Made by a program: the position numbers and the translations under genes
Notes under the pieces: generated by a model
Told to the model about the DNA's origin: nothing
The model's input: only the letters and a program-made list of their open reading frames with translations
Database searches by the model: none
From: Erythrobacter litoralis HTCC2594
Lineage (GTDB): Bacteria > Pseudomonadota > Alphaproteobacteria > Sphingomonadales > Sphingomonadaceae
Direction of reading: 5' to 3'
Assembly: GCF_000013005.1 (NCBI RefSeq)
Contig: NC_007722.1
Location: 1,617,501-1,681,500, forward strand
Length of the DNA stretch: 64,000 nucleotides
In this document: piece by piece, positions 29,202 to 39,295 of the stretch
Numbering within the stretch: position 1 is the first letter of the stretch
How the letters are laid out: each line of letters opens with the position of its first letter

Positions 29202-30067
29202 CGGCGAAGCTCCGCCAGCCGTTCGAGCGCGCGAATTATGCTCGGCCCGCCGCAATAGAGCAGATTGGCATCGAAACGCTCGGTTCGCAGCTCGTTCAGC
29301 TGCCCCAAAGCCGGGTGCGTCTGCGCGCGTTCCTGTCCGGCGACGAGCAGCACGTCCGGCGGATCGACCAGCATCCGCTCGAGCGAAAGGTAATCCGCCT
29401 GTTGCAGCCCGCGCGCCGCGCTGTGGCTGGCGAGACCGGTATGCGCCATCAGCTCGCTCACCAGCGCGCCTTCACCCGGCACAATCCCCCCCGGCTGCCA
29501 CAGTACAGCAGGAGTGGGATCTGCATCGCTCCGGGTCTCCTCCAGAGCGCCCTTGATCCGGGCGATCATGGCCCCGCCGCGCTCCGATTGCCCAACCGCA
29601 TCGGCGAGATCGCGAACCTGCTGCAGACTGGCTTCTACCGAAGATGCCATGCCCAATTGCACGACCTCGATCCCCAGCCGATCGAATGCCGCCCGCGTGG
29701 CCGGGGCCATGAAGCTCGACCCGACCACGATATCGGGATCGAGCGCCACAACTTCCTCCACAGTGCCGCCCGTCACGGCGAACTCGCGTGCGCGATCGAG
29801 CTTCATCGAGGTGGACGCCGGGTCATGGCTGTAGTGGCTGATGGCGAGCAACTGCCCCGGCGCAGCAACCTCCGCGAGGATCGCGTCGGAGCACGGGTTG
29901 AGGCTGACGATGGTGGGTTCGCGGCCATTTCGCGCATCCGGCTGCTGCGGCGCGCACCCACCCAAGAGCGCCATTCCGGCGAGGGCGGAAACCCAGGGCG
30001 ATCTGGCGATGCCTGCAAGTCCGGGCCTCAGCATTCGCGAAGATGACGGGCGGAAAGCTCGGCTCAA
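29198..30067 (-). CDS. btuF: Cobalamin ABC transporter substrate-binding protein
   Basis: A 289-residue protein of the class III (BtuF-like) binding fold. The opening TIVSLNPCSDAILAEVAAPGQLLAISHYS is the usual first strand-helix unit, then VVALDPDIVVGSSF and LERMLVDPPDVLLV follow. A lipoprotein-type signal ends LLGGC. TTG at 30067 gives a TTGA overlap with btuB and has CGAGG at good distance; ATG at 30034 is the alternative and starts directly at the signal. It delivers cobalamin from the outer-membrane receptor to BtuCD. Confidence 0.87.
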   Translation of the reverse strand: MSRAFRPSSSRMLRPGLAGIARSPWVSALAGMALLGGCAPQQPDARNGREPTIVSLNPCSDAILAEVAAPGQLLAISHYSHDPASTSMKLDRAREFAVTGGTVEEVVALDPDIVVGSSFMAPATRAAFDRLGIEVVQLGMASSVEASLQQVRDLADAVGQSERGGAMIARIKGALEETRSDADPTPAVLWQPGGIVPGEGALVSELMAHTGLASHSAARGLQQADYLSLERMLVDPPDVLLVAGQERAQTHPALGQLNELRTERFDANLLYCGGPSIIRALERLAELRR

Positions 30068-32082
30068 AAACTGAACCTCGCGCCTGCGAACACGCCGCGC
30101 CCGGCCTGCGCATATCCGGCGGCGGTCTGGTAGTCCTCGGCGAACACGTTCTCGACGCGGGCGAACAGCACCAGCGGATGATCGCCATTCAATTGCGCCA
30201 CCGACAATTCCGCGCGCAGATCGACCACGACGTAGCTTTCAAGCGGCACCGTATTGAAAGCATCGTCGAACGCGCCCGATACATAGCGCAGGTCCGCGCC
30301 GATCTTCGGGCGCAGCAGCGATTCCAAGCCCCGCGCGCTGTCCCAGTCGAGCGAAGCACTCGCGGCATTGCGCGGACGGCGGGCGAGCCGATTGCCTTGT
30401 GTCAACGCTCCCGCGCTGCGATCTTCGGTATCGATGAAGCTGTAGGTCGCCCGCCCGCGCAGAGCGTCGGATATCGTGAACCCGGCTTCCATCTCGACAC
30501 CTTGCGCCCGCGCGCGGGCGACGTTGTCGTAGGTGCCGAAGGGTCGCCCGGTGCAGATACCGCCGACGACGCCGAAGCAACTGACGAACTGGATCAGGTC
30601 CTCGCTGTCGCGGCGGAACAGCGTGATGCCTGCGTAGGCCGGCGCGCTGCGATCCCTGAACGCAAGGCCCAAATCGAAGCTGGTGCTGGTCTCCGGGCGC
30701 AGAAGCTCGTTGCCGAAGTCGCTGAACAGCTGGAACAGGCTCGGCGCCTTGAAGCCCTCGCCGACGCTCGCCTTAACCCGCACATCGGGGGCGACCTCGT
30801 AACTGACATCGGCCCCGAAACTGGTCGCCCCGCCGAAGCGCTGGTGATCGTCCTGCCGCAATCCGATATGGCCCGAAAGCCCGCCGAATTCGATGCCCGC
30901 CTGAACATAGCCGCCCAGGATGCGCACATCCTGCCTCGGCGTGAAATTGGTTTCGAGGCTGGTCCATTCCGCATCGGCCCCGAAATTGACCAACAGCGGG
31001 CCGATCAGGCGGTATTCGCCCTTCACGTCGATCCGGTCGGAGTGGCCGTCGCTGGTGAAGCCCGGTGCCGTCCCGAAGGTGGGATCGAAATTGGCGCGTT
31101 CCGTTTCGGCGAAGCTGTAGGCCGCCTGCAAGTAAAGCGGGCCGTTGTCGTGCAGCAGGCCGAACGCGCCGGAATACTGGGTCGTTTCCTGAAACTCCGG
31201 CGTGTCGGAGAGCGTGAAGGTCGGGAACGGGAAACCGTCGATCTCAAGCTCGCCCTCGGCATAGCGACCGCGGGCGAAGACTTCGGTCGTCGCGCTCAGA
31301 AACACGCGCCCGCGCGCAGTCAGTGCGAACTGCTCGAAACCGTCCGGCTCCGTGCCGCTGGCGGCGGCGGAGAAGCCGTCGCTGGTGTAATAGCCGCCCG
31401 CAAGGCTTAGGAAGGCATCCTCGCCTTCGATGCTGCCTGCGAGATTGGCGTTGAAGCTGTCGCGCGCGCCGTATTCGGCGCTGCCTTCGATGCCGCTTTC
31501 GGAGCGGGTCTTCACCGCCAGCACACCGCCGATCGCATCGCTGCCCCAGACGGTGGAATTCGACCCGCGCAGCAGGTCGATCTGGTCGATATTGCCGGGC
31601 AGGAGATTGCCGAAGTCGAAGCCGCCCGCGGGCGAGGACGGATCGTTGACGCGTACACCGTCGATCAGCACGAGCAGTTGCTCCGCCTCAGCCCCGCGCA
31701 CGCGCACACCGGTAAAACCGCCCACGCCGCCATTGCGGCTGATCGTGACACCCGGCGCGCGGCGCAGGATGCGGGCGAGGTCCGGACCCTGGACCTGCTC
31801 GATTTCTTCGCGAGTAATGATGGTGACCGGCTGGCCGGTGTCTTCGGTCTCGATCGGCGTTCCGGTCACGGTAATGGTTCTCGGCGCATCTGACTTCTGA
31901 TACATCCAGACTGAAACATCTTCGCTGCCACATCGAACAGGATGCCCGGTGCCGACGAACTGGGGCGGTTCATCACACTCTTTATTCGGCTCCTCTAGGT
32001 CCGGGACCGAAACAACCTCATCCTGCGCCGCAACCGGCGCGGAAACGACCACACAACTCAACAAAAACAGCAATTTACGCAC
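30064..32082 (-). CDS. btuB: TonB-dependent vitamin B12 receptor
   Basis: A 672-residue outer-membrane receptor. The signal peptide ends near residue 19 (PVAAQ). The plug has ITREEIEQVQGPDLARILRR, GFTGVRVRGAEAEQLLVLIDG and IDLLRGSNSTVWGSDAIGGV, the order found in BtuB. The beta-barrel ends in ARFSF with terminal phenylalanine. It imports cobalamin using TonB. The start is GTG at 32082 with GGAGGA just upstream; that site lies in a hairpin (32087-32121) and behind a cobalamin riboswitch, which sets the substrate beyond doubt. Confidence 0.95.
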   Translation of the reverse strand: MRKLLFLLSCVVVSAPVAAQDEVVSVPDLEEPNKECDEPPQFVGTGHPVRCGSEDVSVWMYQKSDAPRTITVTGTPIETEDTGQPVTIITREEIEQVQGPDLARILRRAPGVTISRNGGVGGFTGVRVRGAEAEQLLVLIDGVRVNDPSSPAGGFDFGNLLPGNIDQIDLLRGSNSTVWGSDAIGGVLAVKTRSESGIEGSAEYGARDSFNANLAGSIEGEDAFLSLAGGYYTSDGFSAAASGTEPDGFEQFALTARGRVFLSATTEVFARGRYAEGELEIDGFPFPTFTLSDTPEFQETTQYSGAFGLLHDNGPLYLQAAYSFAETERANFDPTFGTAPGFTSDGHSDRIDVKGEYRLIGPLLVNFGADAEWTSLETNFTPRQDVRILGGYVQAGIEFGGLSGHIGLRQDDHQRFGGATSFGADVSYEVAPDVRVKASVGEGFKAPSLFQLFSDFGNELLRPETSTSFDLGLAFRDRSAPAYAGITLFRRDSEDLIQFVSCFGVVGGICTGRPFGTYDNVARARAQGVEMEAGFTISDALRGRATYSFIDTEDRSAGALTQGNRLARRPRNAASASLDWDSARGLESLLRPKIGADLRYVSGAFDDAFNTVPLESYVVVDLRAELSVAQLNGDHPLVLFARVENVFAEDYQTAAGYAQAGRGVFAGARFSF

Positions 32083-32086
32083 AATT

Positions 32087-32121
32087 CCTCCATCACAAGC
32101 TCATGTCGCTCATGACGGAGG
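32087..32121 (-). promoter_or_regulatory. Hairpin covering the btuB ribosome binding site
   Basis: On the minus strand CCTCCGTCA (32121-32113) pairs with TGATGGAGG (32095-32087), nine pairs with one G-U, closing a 17-base loop. The second arm contains the GGAGG Shine-Dalgarno of btuB. When formed, it would block translation start. It is the natural output switch for the riboswitch directly upstream. Confidence 0.7.
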
Positions 32122-32177
32122 CAGCGCGGGAGTGCGTGCCCCTTCACCCATTGCCATCGGTACACCCCGCCCGCGGC

Positions 32178-32375
32178 TCAAGCGACGGTCTCGGGCAGGT
32201 CTCCTGGCTCCCGGATCGTCGCTTCCCCGCCGCCTTCCCGGTCGAAACCAGTGGCCCTTGGCAGGGTCGCTCCCCGGTCACAGTTGCGGGGGCAGCGGGA
32301 GCATCGCACTCCCTTCCCTCTTCGGCCGGTGTTACGCGGCAACCCGTGACGTGAAGCAGCCGATACAGTCGCTTT
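32178..32375 (-). promoter_or_regulatory. Cobalamin riboswitch
   Basis: Read on the minus strand, the region holds the conserved B12-aptamer blocks in order: a GAAGAGGGAAG segment, CCCGCAACTGTGACC, the GCCACTGG element (32248-32255 on plus), GGGAAGG and finally GAGCCAGGAGACCTGCC (32194-32210). No terminator T-run follows, so control is probably at translation through the hairpin at 32087-32121. Cobalamin binding would shut off btuBFCD. From 32083 to 32521 nothing else is coded; the rest is the divergent promoter region of the cell-wall hydrolase gene. Confidence 0.93.
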
Positions 32376-32521
32376 GTGCAAGGGACAATCCCTTAACCGG
32401 TCGCCACCCCGGCCTTTAACCCGCTCTTAGCCATCGGCCTTAACCCCGCTTTGCGAGCTGTGCCGCCATAGGACGATGCGAATTCCGCCATGTTTGCCAG
32501 CCCCTTGCCAGGCTATCGGCA

Positions 32522-33685
32522 ATGCTAGCCAGAAGCCTGTCCGAGGACCGTTTGACCCAAAGCCCCGCCACTGCCGAACACCGCTTCGCCTTCCAGCGCC
32601 GCAAGCGCGGATGGGCGGGTCTCGGCATGCGCAAGAAGGCTCTGCTGGCGCTGGTCGCGGCCGTCACCGTGCCGGCTTTCGCGGCACCCGGCGAATGGCG
32701 CAATTTTTCGAGAGAGCACAAGACGACAGAGCTCGTGCCTCAGGTCGATCCGATGCCCTTCGAGCAGCCCGGCGGGAGCTTTCCGGGTTCGGCCTTCTAC
32801 TATCTCGAAGATGCGCCGCAGCTGGCCTACGATTTCGACGCCGCCATCGAGGGTGCCGATAGCGCTGGGCGGTTCTTCAATCCGCTCGAAGTGATGGGCG
32901 GCGATCCGGCGCAGGCCATCGAAACCCGTTCGGCAGGCCCCGCTGCCGGCGCCTTCCGCCTTGGCGGGACGGGCGTCGACAAGGCGCGCGCACTCCAGTG
33001 TCTGGCGACCGCCGTCTATTACGAAGCAGCATCGGAAAGCCTCGGCGGCCAGAAGGCGGTGGCGCAAGTCGTCCTCAACCGCGTGGCGCACCCGACCTAT
33101 CCGCGCAGCGTGTGCGGCGTGGTCTATCAGGGTTCGGAGCGGGTGACCGGGTGCCAATTCAGCTTTACCTGCGATGGCAGCCTGCGTCGCAAGCCCTCTG
33201 TCGGCGGCTGGGCGCGGGCGCAGCGGGTGGCGCGCGAAGCGCTGGACGGCGATGTCTATGCGCCCGTCGGTCTCGCCACGCACTATCACACCACCTGGAT
33301 CAATCCCTATTGGGCCAGCAGCCTCGACCATGTCGGCACGATCGGGGCGCACCGCTTCTATCGCTGGCGCGGATCGGCGGGCAAACCGGGCGCGTTCCGC
33401 ACAGTCTATATCGGCGGCGAGCCTCTCCCCCGCCCAAGCGCGCGCGCAGCCAGCATTGCCAGCGACACGCCCGACCCCGGCACCGATCCGGTCGCGCTTG
33501 CCCGCGCTTACGAAGAAGCGCGCCAGAAGGCCGAAAGCGAAGCGCGCGCTGCGAGCGCACCCCGCTACACGCAGAAAATCGAGCAGGCCGGCGGCGACGC
33601 ACTGTTCACCGCCGACAAACTGCCCGGCTCCGGCGCAGTGAAGGACGAATACGCCAATGCCGGGCAGTGGAAGCAGCGTCCCTGA
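32522..33685 (+). CDS. Cell wall hydrolase (SleB/CwlJ family)
   Basis: A 387-residue exported protein. After an unusual 35-residue polar leader comes a signal sequence (MRKKALLALVAAVTVPAFAA), so ATG at 32627 is an alternative start. The hydrolase domain (about 155-270) has CLATAVYYEAASESLGGQKAVAQVVLNRV, with the probable catalytic Glu in YYEA, then SVCGVVYQGS, CQFSFTCDG and GLATHYHTTWINPYWA. This is the Hydrolase_2 signature. The C-terminal 100 residues are low-complexity and charged. It likely cleaves peptidoglycan. Three TTAAC(C) sites lie upstream (32393, 32416, 32440). Confidence 0.87.
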   Translation: MLARSLSEDRLTQSPATAEHRFAFQRRKRGWAGLGMRKKALLALVAAVTVPAFAAPGEWRNFSREHKTTELVPQVDPMPFEQPGGSFPGSAFYYLEDAPQLAYDFDAAIEGADSAGRFFNPLEVMGGDPAQAIETRSAGPAAGAFRLGGTGVDKARALQCLATAVYYEAASESLGGQKAVAQVVLNRVAHPTYPRSVCGVVYQGSERVTGCQFSFTCDGSLRRKPSVGGWARAQRVAREALDGDVYAPVGLATHYHTTWINPYWASSLDHVGTIGAHRFYRWRGSAGKPGAFRTVYIGGEPLPRPSARAASIASDTPDPGTDPVALARAYEEARQKAESEARAASAPRYTQKIEQAGGDALFTADKLPGSGAVKDEYANAGQWKQRP

Positions 33686-33803
33686 GGGCGTTCACCCAGC
33701 CAATTCTTAACGGCCGCGAAACCCTGTGAGTGAGCAAAGCCTTCAAGGCTTGTCGCTAAAGGCACGGGCATCGAACAACACCCCACAAGAGGTTGCACCC
33801 CGC

Positions 33804-34115
33804 ATGACCGTCCATTTCGCCGCTGCACGTTCTGCCACGCATTCGCCGCTCGCCCGCGCCTTCGCGCGCCGGGCCATCGCACGCGCCGCCAACGATAATG
33901 GCAACCCCGACGCCGACGGTCGCAACGAAGCGCTGTTGCAGGCCTCGCTCCGCCACTTCGCCAAGCATGGCCTTGCGGCAGCCGCCGAGGCGCGCACGCG
34001 TGCGGAGGAGGCCTTCTTCGCCGGCGACCGCGAGTCCTACGACTGGTGGCTCGGAATCTGCCGCACATTGGACCGGCGGATGGCGGAGGAAATTTCCCGC
34101 AGAAAACAGGGCTGA
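33804..34115 (+). CDS. Conserved hypothetical protein, 103 residues
   Basis: A basic, alanine-rich helical protein beginning MTVHFAAARSATHSPLARAF. It has ARAANDNGNP in the middle and EEAFFAGDRESYDWWLGICRTLDRRMA near the end. I recall close relatives in many Sphingomonadales, starting at the same MTVHF, which favours ATG 33804 over the GTG at 33726. No function is known. It stands alone between the hydrolase and the GGDEF-EAL gene. Confidence 0.65.
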   Translation: MTVHFAAARSATHSPLARAFARRAIARAANDNGNPDADGRNEALLQASLRHFAKHGLAAAAEARTRAEEAFFAGDRESYDWWLGICRTLDRRMAEEISRRKQG

Positions 34116-34230
34116 AGCCCGCAAGTGCGCTCGCTCCGGCACGCGCGGCCCAGCATCACAAAATGCGCGGCGCGGTTGGTAAGTATCGCGTTAACCGGAT
34201 CGTGACCTCTTCGGCCTAGTGCGGACGTCT

Positions 34231-36195
34231 ATGCCGGGCCGTTCCCTTCTGACTGCGATCAAGCGTCGCATGGGTCGAAAAACCGAGCGCGATGCGATCA
34301 GCGATCGCGTGCGCCGCCTGCTTGTACGCACGCTTTATACCCAGCCGTCCAACCTCGCGATCGGTGCGATCATGGGGGCCGTCTGCACATCGGTGACGGC
34401 TTGGGTCACGCAAAGTACCGTCATCACGATCTGCGTCGTGCTGATGACGCTCATCGGGTTCGCTCGCGTCCTGATGGGACACATGCTTTCACCCGACAAC
34501 GAGCGAACGACCACGCGCAAGCTCGAGCTGCTCTACGAGGCGGGGGCATTCAGCTACGCCTTCCTCTATGGCCTGATCGCCGCGCTGGTGATGATCTACT
34601 ATCCCGGCAGCAGCGCGGAGTTGCTGATCGTGGCCTGCGCCCTGAGCTACGGCATTGCCGTTGCGGCGCGCAATGCCGGGTCGCGACTTATTGCCCAGGG
34701 CCAGCTGGTGCTGGCGCTCGGCCCCATCTTCACCGCCTGCCTTATCGTCGGAACGATACCGACGCTGACGCTCGCCGTGTCTATCCTGCTGGGAGGAAGC
34801 GCCACCGCGAGCATCGCCAAGAACCTTCACCGGGTGCTGCGCGCATCGATCGCATCGGCCGAAACCAGCGAACGCCTCGCCCGCAAGATGGAAATCCAGG
34901 CGCATACCGACGTCGTCACGAAACTCGCCAACCGGGCCGGCCTCAACCACCAGATGGTCGAGAAACTGATGGCCATTTCGCAGGACCAGATGCTGGCGAT
35001 GTATTGGCTCGACATCGACCGCTTCAAGGAGGTCAACGACCTGCTCGGGCACCAGACGGGCGACAAGGTGCTGGTCGAACTCGCGCAGCGGCTGAAGGAA
35101 GCCATGCCGCAAAATGCGCTGGTGGCGCGGTTCGGCGGCGACGAGTTTACCGTCGTCACCGAAGTCGGAAGCCGCCGCCATGCCGAGATGCTGGCGAGCG
35201 AAGTGCATGCCGAACTGATGCGTCCGATGCGCATCGACGGCGACCGGCTCGAAGTCGGCGCTTCGATCGGGGTCGCGCTCCTTCCCGATGACGGTGTCGA
35301 CAGCGACGAGCTCATGCAGAAAGCCGACCTCGCCCTCTATCATGCCAAGGTCAACGGCCGGAAACAGACGCAATTCTACGATGCCTCGATGAGCCGCGAC
35401 CTCGCCCGCAAACGCGAAATCGAAGCGGAGCTGCGCGCCGCCATCCTGAAAGACGAACTGTCGATCTTCTTCCAGCCGATCGTCGACCTGAAGACCGGCC
35501 GGATCAGGACCTTCGAAGCGCTGGTCCGCTGGTTCCACCCGGAAAAGGGCGAATTGCGCCCCGACGAATTCATCCCGGTGGCGGAAGACAGCGGCCTAAT
35601 CGTTACGCTCGGCAACTGGATCACCGCGCAGGCCGCCAAGGCTGCGGCGCAATGGCCGGAAGAAGTGACCCTGGCCGTCAACCTCTCGCCGCTGCAGATC
35701 AAGGCGCCGGGTGCGTCCCTGGGGGTGCTCAATGCCCTGCGCGAAGCACAATTGCCGCCGGAACGGCTCGAGCTCGAAGTGACCGAGAGCCTGTTCCTCG
35801 ATGACAGCGAGGCCACCGAACTCTTCATCAACGAACTTGCCGCCAAGGGCGTGCGCTTTGCGATGGACGATTTCGGGACCGGCTATTCCTCGCTCGGCTA
35901 CATCAACAAATATCCGTTCTCCAAGATCAAGGTCGACCGCAGCTTCGTCTCCGGCCCCGACGTCAGCAAGAAGACCGAGGCGATCATCCGCGCCGTCGCC
36001 GAAATGGGCGCGCAGCTCGACATGGACATCGTCGCCGAAGGGCTGGAAAAGATCGAGCAGGTCAAGGCCGTTCGCGAAGCCGGCTGTACGCTGGGCCAAG
36101 GCTATTATTTCAGCCGCGCCGTGCCCGATTACCTCGCCGCCATGCTGCTGGCGCAGGAGCGCGAGAGCGAAGACGGATTGCGCAAGGTCGGCTAA
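34231..36195 (+). CDS. Membrane GGDEF-EAL protein (c-di-GMP turnover)
   Basis: A 654-residue protein. Several hydrophobic segments (about 35-195) form a membrane sensor. The GGDEF domain has TKLANRAGLN, MYWLDIDRFKEVNDLLGH and an intact loop ARFGGDEFT. The EAL domain has FEALVRWFHPEKG, NLSPLQI, LELEVTES, AMDDFGTGYSSL, KVDRSF and AEGLE, so all known metal and catalytic residues are present. It may both make and break c-di-GMP; EAL proteins of this type usually act as phosphodiesterases. The start may be ATG 34231 or GTG 34219; neither has a clear ribosome binding site. Confidence 0.9.
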   Translation: MPGRSLLTAIKRRMGRKTERDAISDRVRRLLVRTLYTQPSNLAIGAIMGAVCTSVTAWVTQSTVITICVVLMTLIGFARVLMGHMLSPDNERTTTRKLELLYEAGAFSYAFLYGLIAALVMIYYPGSSAELLIVACALSYGIAVAARNAGSRLIAQGQLVLALGPIFTACLIVGTIPTLTLAVSILLGGSATASIAKNLHRVLRASIASAETSERLARKMEIQAHTDVVTKLANRAGLNHQMVEKLMAISQDQMLAMYWLDIDRFKEVNDLLGHQTGDKVLVELAQRLKEAMPQNALVARFGGDEFTVVTEVGSRRHAEMLASEVHAELMRPMRIDGDRLEVGASIGVALLPDDGVDSDELMQKADLALYHAKVNGRKQTQFYDASMSRDLARKREIEAELRAAILKDELSIFFQPIVDLKTGRIRTFEALVRWFHPEKGELRPDEFIPVAEDSGLIVTLGNWITAQAAKAAAQWPEEVTLAVNLSPLQIKAPGASLGVLNALREAQLPPERLELEVTESLFLDDSEATELFINELAAKGVRFAMDDFGTGYSSLGYINKYPFSKIKVDRSFVSGPDVSKKTEAIIRAVAEMGAQLDMDIVAEGLEKIEQVKAVREAGCTLGQGYYFSRAVPDYLAAMLLAQERESEDGLRKVG

Positions 36196-36303
36196 GCGAC
36201 GCCTGCGCAAGGACGTGCGCGGGAACAATCCGGTAGGATATCGATAGAGTAGTTGTAGCGCACGATCGCGCACCCCGCAGAATCTACCCTTATTGCAATT
36301 GCG

Positions 36304-36323
36304 AACTATTTGCATAAATAGTT
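36304..36323. repeat. Perfect 20-bp palindrome upstream of mdh
   Basis: AACTATTTGCATAAATAGTT is a perfect inverted repeat in otherwise GC-rich DNA, 151 bases before the mdh start. TTGCAATTGCGAA adjoins it. It could be an operator for the TCA cluster; a regulator cannot be named. Confidence 0.5.
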
Positions 36324-36333
36324 GGCGCCATGA

Positions 36334-37954
<1,621 letters not shown>

Positions 37955-37964
37955 GGGAAACCAT

Positions 37965-38855
37965 ATGTCCATCCTCGTAAACAAAGACACCAAGGTCATC
38001 ACCCAGGGGATGACCGGCAACACGGGCACCTTCCACACGCAGCAGGCGCTCGATTACGGGACGCAGATGGTCGCGGGTGTGACCCCCGGTAAGGGCGGCA
38101 CCGAGCATATCGGCCTGCCGCAATTCGACACCGTGCGCGAGGCCAAGGACGCGACCGGCGCGACCGCGAGCTGCATCTATGTCCCGCCACCCTTCGCCGC
38201 CGATGCGATCTGCGAAGCGATCGATGCCGGGATCGAGCTGATCATCTGCATCACCGAGGGCATTCCGGTGCTCGACATGGTCCGCGCCAAGCGCGCGCTG
38301 CAGGGCTCCAACTCGCGGCTGATCGGCCCCAACTGCCCCGGCGTGCTGACGCCGGACGAGTGCAAGATCGGCATCATGCCGGGTTCCATCTTCAAGAAGG
38401 GCAGCGTCGGCGTCGTCTCGCGCTCGGGCACATTGACCTATGAAGCCGTGCACCAGACCACCATGGTCGGCCTCGGCCAGTCGACCGCGGTCGGCATCGG
38501 CGGCGACCCGGTCAACGGCACCAACTTCATCGACGTGCTCGACCTGTTCCTCGACGATCCCGAGACCAAGAGCATGATCATGATCGGCGAGATCGGCGGC
38601 AGCGCCGAAGAAGAAGCCGCTGCCTTCCTCAAGGCCGAGGCGGCCAAGGGCCGCAGCAAGCCGACGGTCGGCTTCATCGCCGGCCGCACCGCCCCTCCGG
38701 GCCGCCGCATGGGTCACGCCGGTGCGATCGTCTCCGGCGGCAAAGGCGGCGCGGACGACAAGATCGCCGCGATGGAAGACGCGGGCATCCGCGTCAGCCC
38801 CTCGCCAAGCGAACTCGGCACGACGCTCGACGCGATGCTGAAGGAAATGGCGTGA
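37965..38855 (+). CDS. sucD: Succinyl-CoA synthetase alpha subunit
   Basis: A 296-residue subunit of normal length. [17 protein letters not shown] binds Co[13 protein letters not shown] follows, and [15 protein letters not shown] contains the histidine that is phosphorylated during catalysis. With the beta subunit it converts succinyl-CoA to succinate with nucleotide triphosphate formation. The beta gene (sucC) is not next to it; the place before sucD is taken by an unrelated secreted protein gene. ATG 37965 follows TAGGGGAAACC. Confidence 0.97.
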   Translation: MSILVNKDTKVITQGMTGNTGTFHTQQALDYGTQMVAGVTPGKGGTEHIGLPQFDTVREAKDATGATASCIYVPPPFAADAICEAIDAGIELIICITEGIPVLDMVRAKRALQGSNSRLIGPNCPGVLTPDECKIGIMPGSIFKKGSVGVVSRSGTLTYEAVHQTTMVGLGQSTAVGIGGDPVNGTNFIDVLDLFLDDPETKSMIMIGEIGGSAEEEAAAFLKAEAAKGRSKPTVGFIAGRTAPPGRRMGHAGAIVSGGKGGADDKIAAMEDAGIRVSPSPSELGTTLDAMLKEMA

Positions 38856-38926
38856 TCGCCAAGGCCCTCTATATGAGTCCCAGCGCAGGCTGGGACCTCC
38901 CTCAATCTGGCGCGAGCCCGATGGAG

Positions 38927-38946
38927 GCTCCAGCCTGCGCTGGAGC
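38927..38946. repeat. Internal palindrome of the GIY-YIG unit
   Basis: GCTCCAGC-CTGC-GCTGGAGC forms an 8-bp stem with a 4-base loop. It is an inverted copy of the left arm. Two base pairs differ from the outer arms, with both strands changed, so the stem is conserved rather than the letters. Confidence 0.7.
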
Positions 38947-38956
38947 TCACGGCTAG

Positions 38957-39244
38957 TTGAAGGGCGGTTTTGTCTACATCCTCACCAACCGAAAGGATGG
39001 AGTTCTTTATCTCGGAGTGACCAACGACCTTGCCAATCGGGTGGAGCAGCATCGAACCGGGACGGTCTCAAGCTTTACGAAGAAGTATCAATGTCATCGG
39101 CTCGTCTGGTTCGAGCCATTCGAAAATATTCACGACGCCCGCGAAACCGAAAAACGGATGAAAGCATGGAAACGCGCTTGGAAAATTCGGCTCATCGAGG
39201 AGGCCAATCCGGGTTGGAACGATCTGGCCGACACCCTCGTTTGA
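38957..39244 (+). CDS. GIY-YIG nuclease family protein
   Basis: A 95-residue single-domain protein. FVYILTNRKDGVLYLGVTNDLANRVEQH carries the GIY-YIG pair as VYI...YLG with the conserved arginine; WFEPFENIHDARETEKRMKAWKR has the metal-binding glutamate. Such UPF0213-type proteins are small DNA endonuclease-like enzymes. The start is TTG at 38957; no ATG is available. The gene is closely framed by inverted repeats, suggesting it moves with them. It is co-directional with the TCA genes. Confidence 0.82.
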   Translation: MKGGFVYILTNRKDGVLYLGVTNDLANRVEQHRTGTVSSFTKKYQCHRLVWFEPFENIHDARETEKRMKAWKRAWKIRLIEEANPGWNDLADTLV

Positions 39245-39258
39245 CAAGCGCCAAGATG

Positions 39259-39295
39259 AAGGAGGTCCCAGCCCTCGCTGGGACTCACAATCACT
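39259..39295 (+). promoter_or_regulatory. sucA ribosome binding site separated from ATG by a hairpin
   Basis: AAGGAGGT at 39259-39266 is a near-perfect Shine-Dalgarno but lies 29 bases before the sucA ATG (39296). The hairpin 39265-39284 lies between them. If it folds, AAGGAG comes to about 11 bases from the ATG. No other ribosome binding site is visible. The site belongs to the right arm of the GIY-YIG unit. Confidence 0.45.

Larger units (their letters stand above)
38875..39286 (+). mobile_element. GIY-YIG gene bounded by inverted palindromic arms
   Basis: The left arm (38875-38916) and right arm (39247-39286) are inverted copies: both read GAGTCCCAGCG...GGCTGGGACCTCC inward, then a related TCA..TGGCGC tail. 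Each arm itself holds an 8-bp hairpin (GTCCCAGC/GCTGGGAC). A third copy with compensating base changes (GCTCCAGC/GCTGGAGC, 38927-38946) lies just before the gene. The nuclease gene fills the inside. It lies between sucD and sucA; no clear target duplication is seen. Confidence 0.6.
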
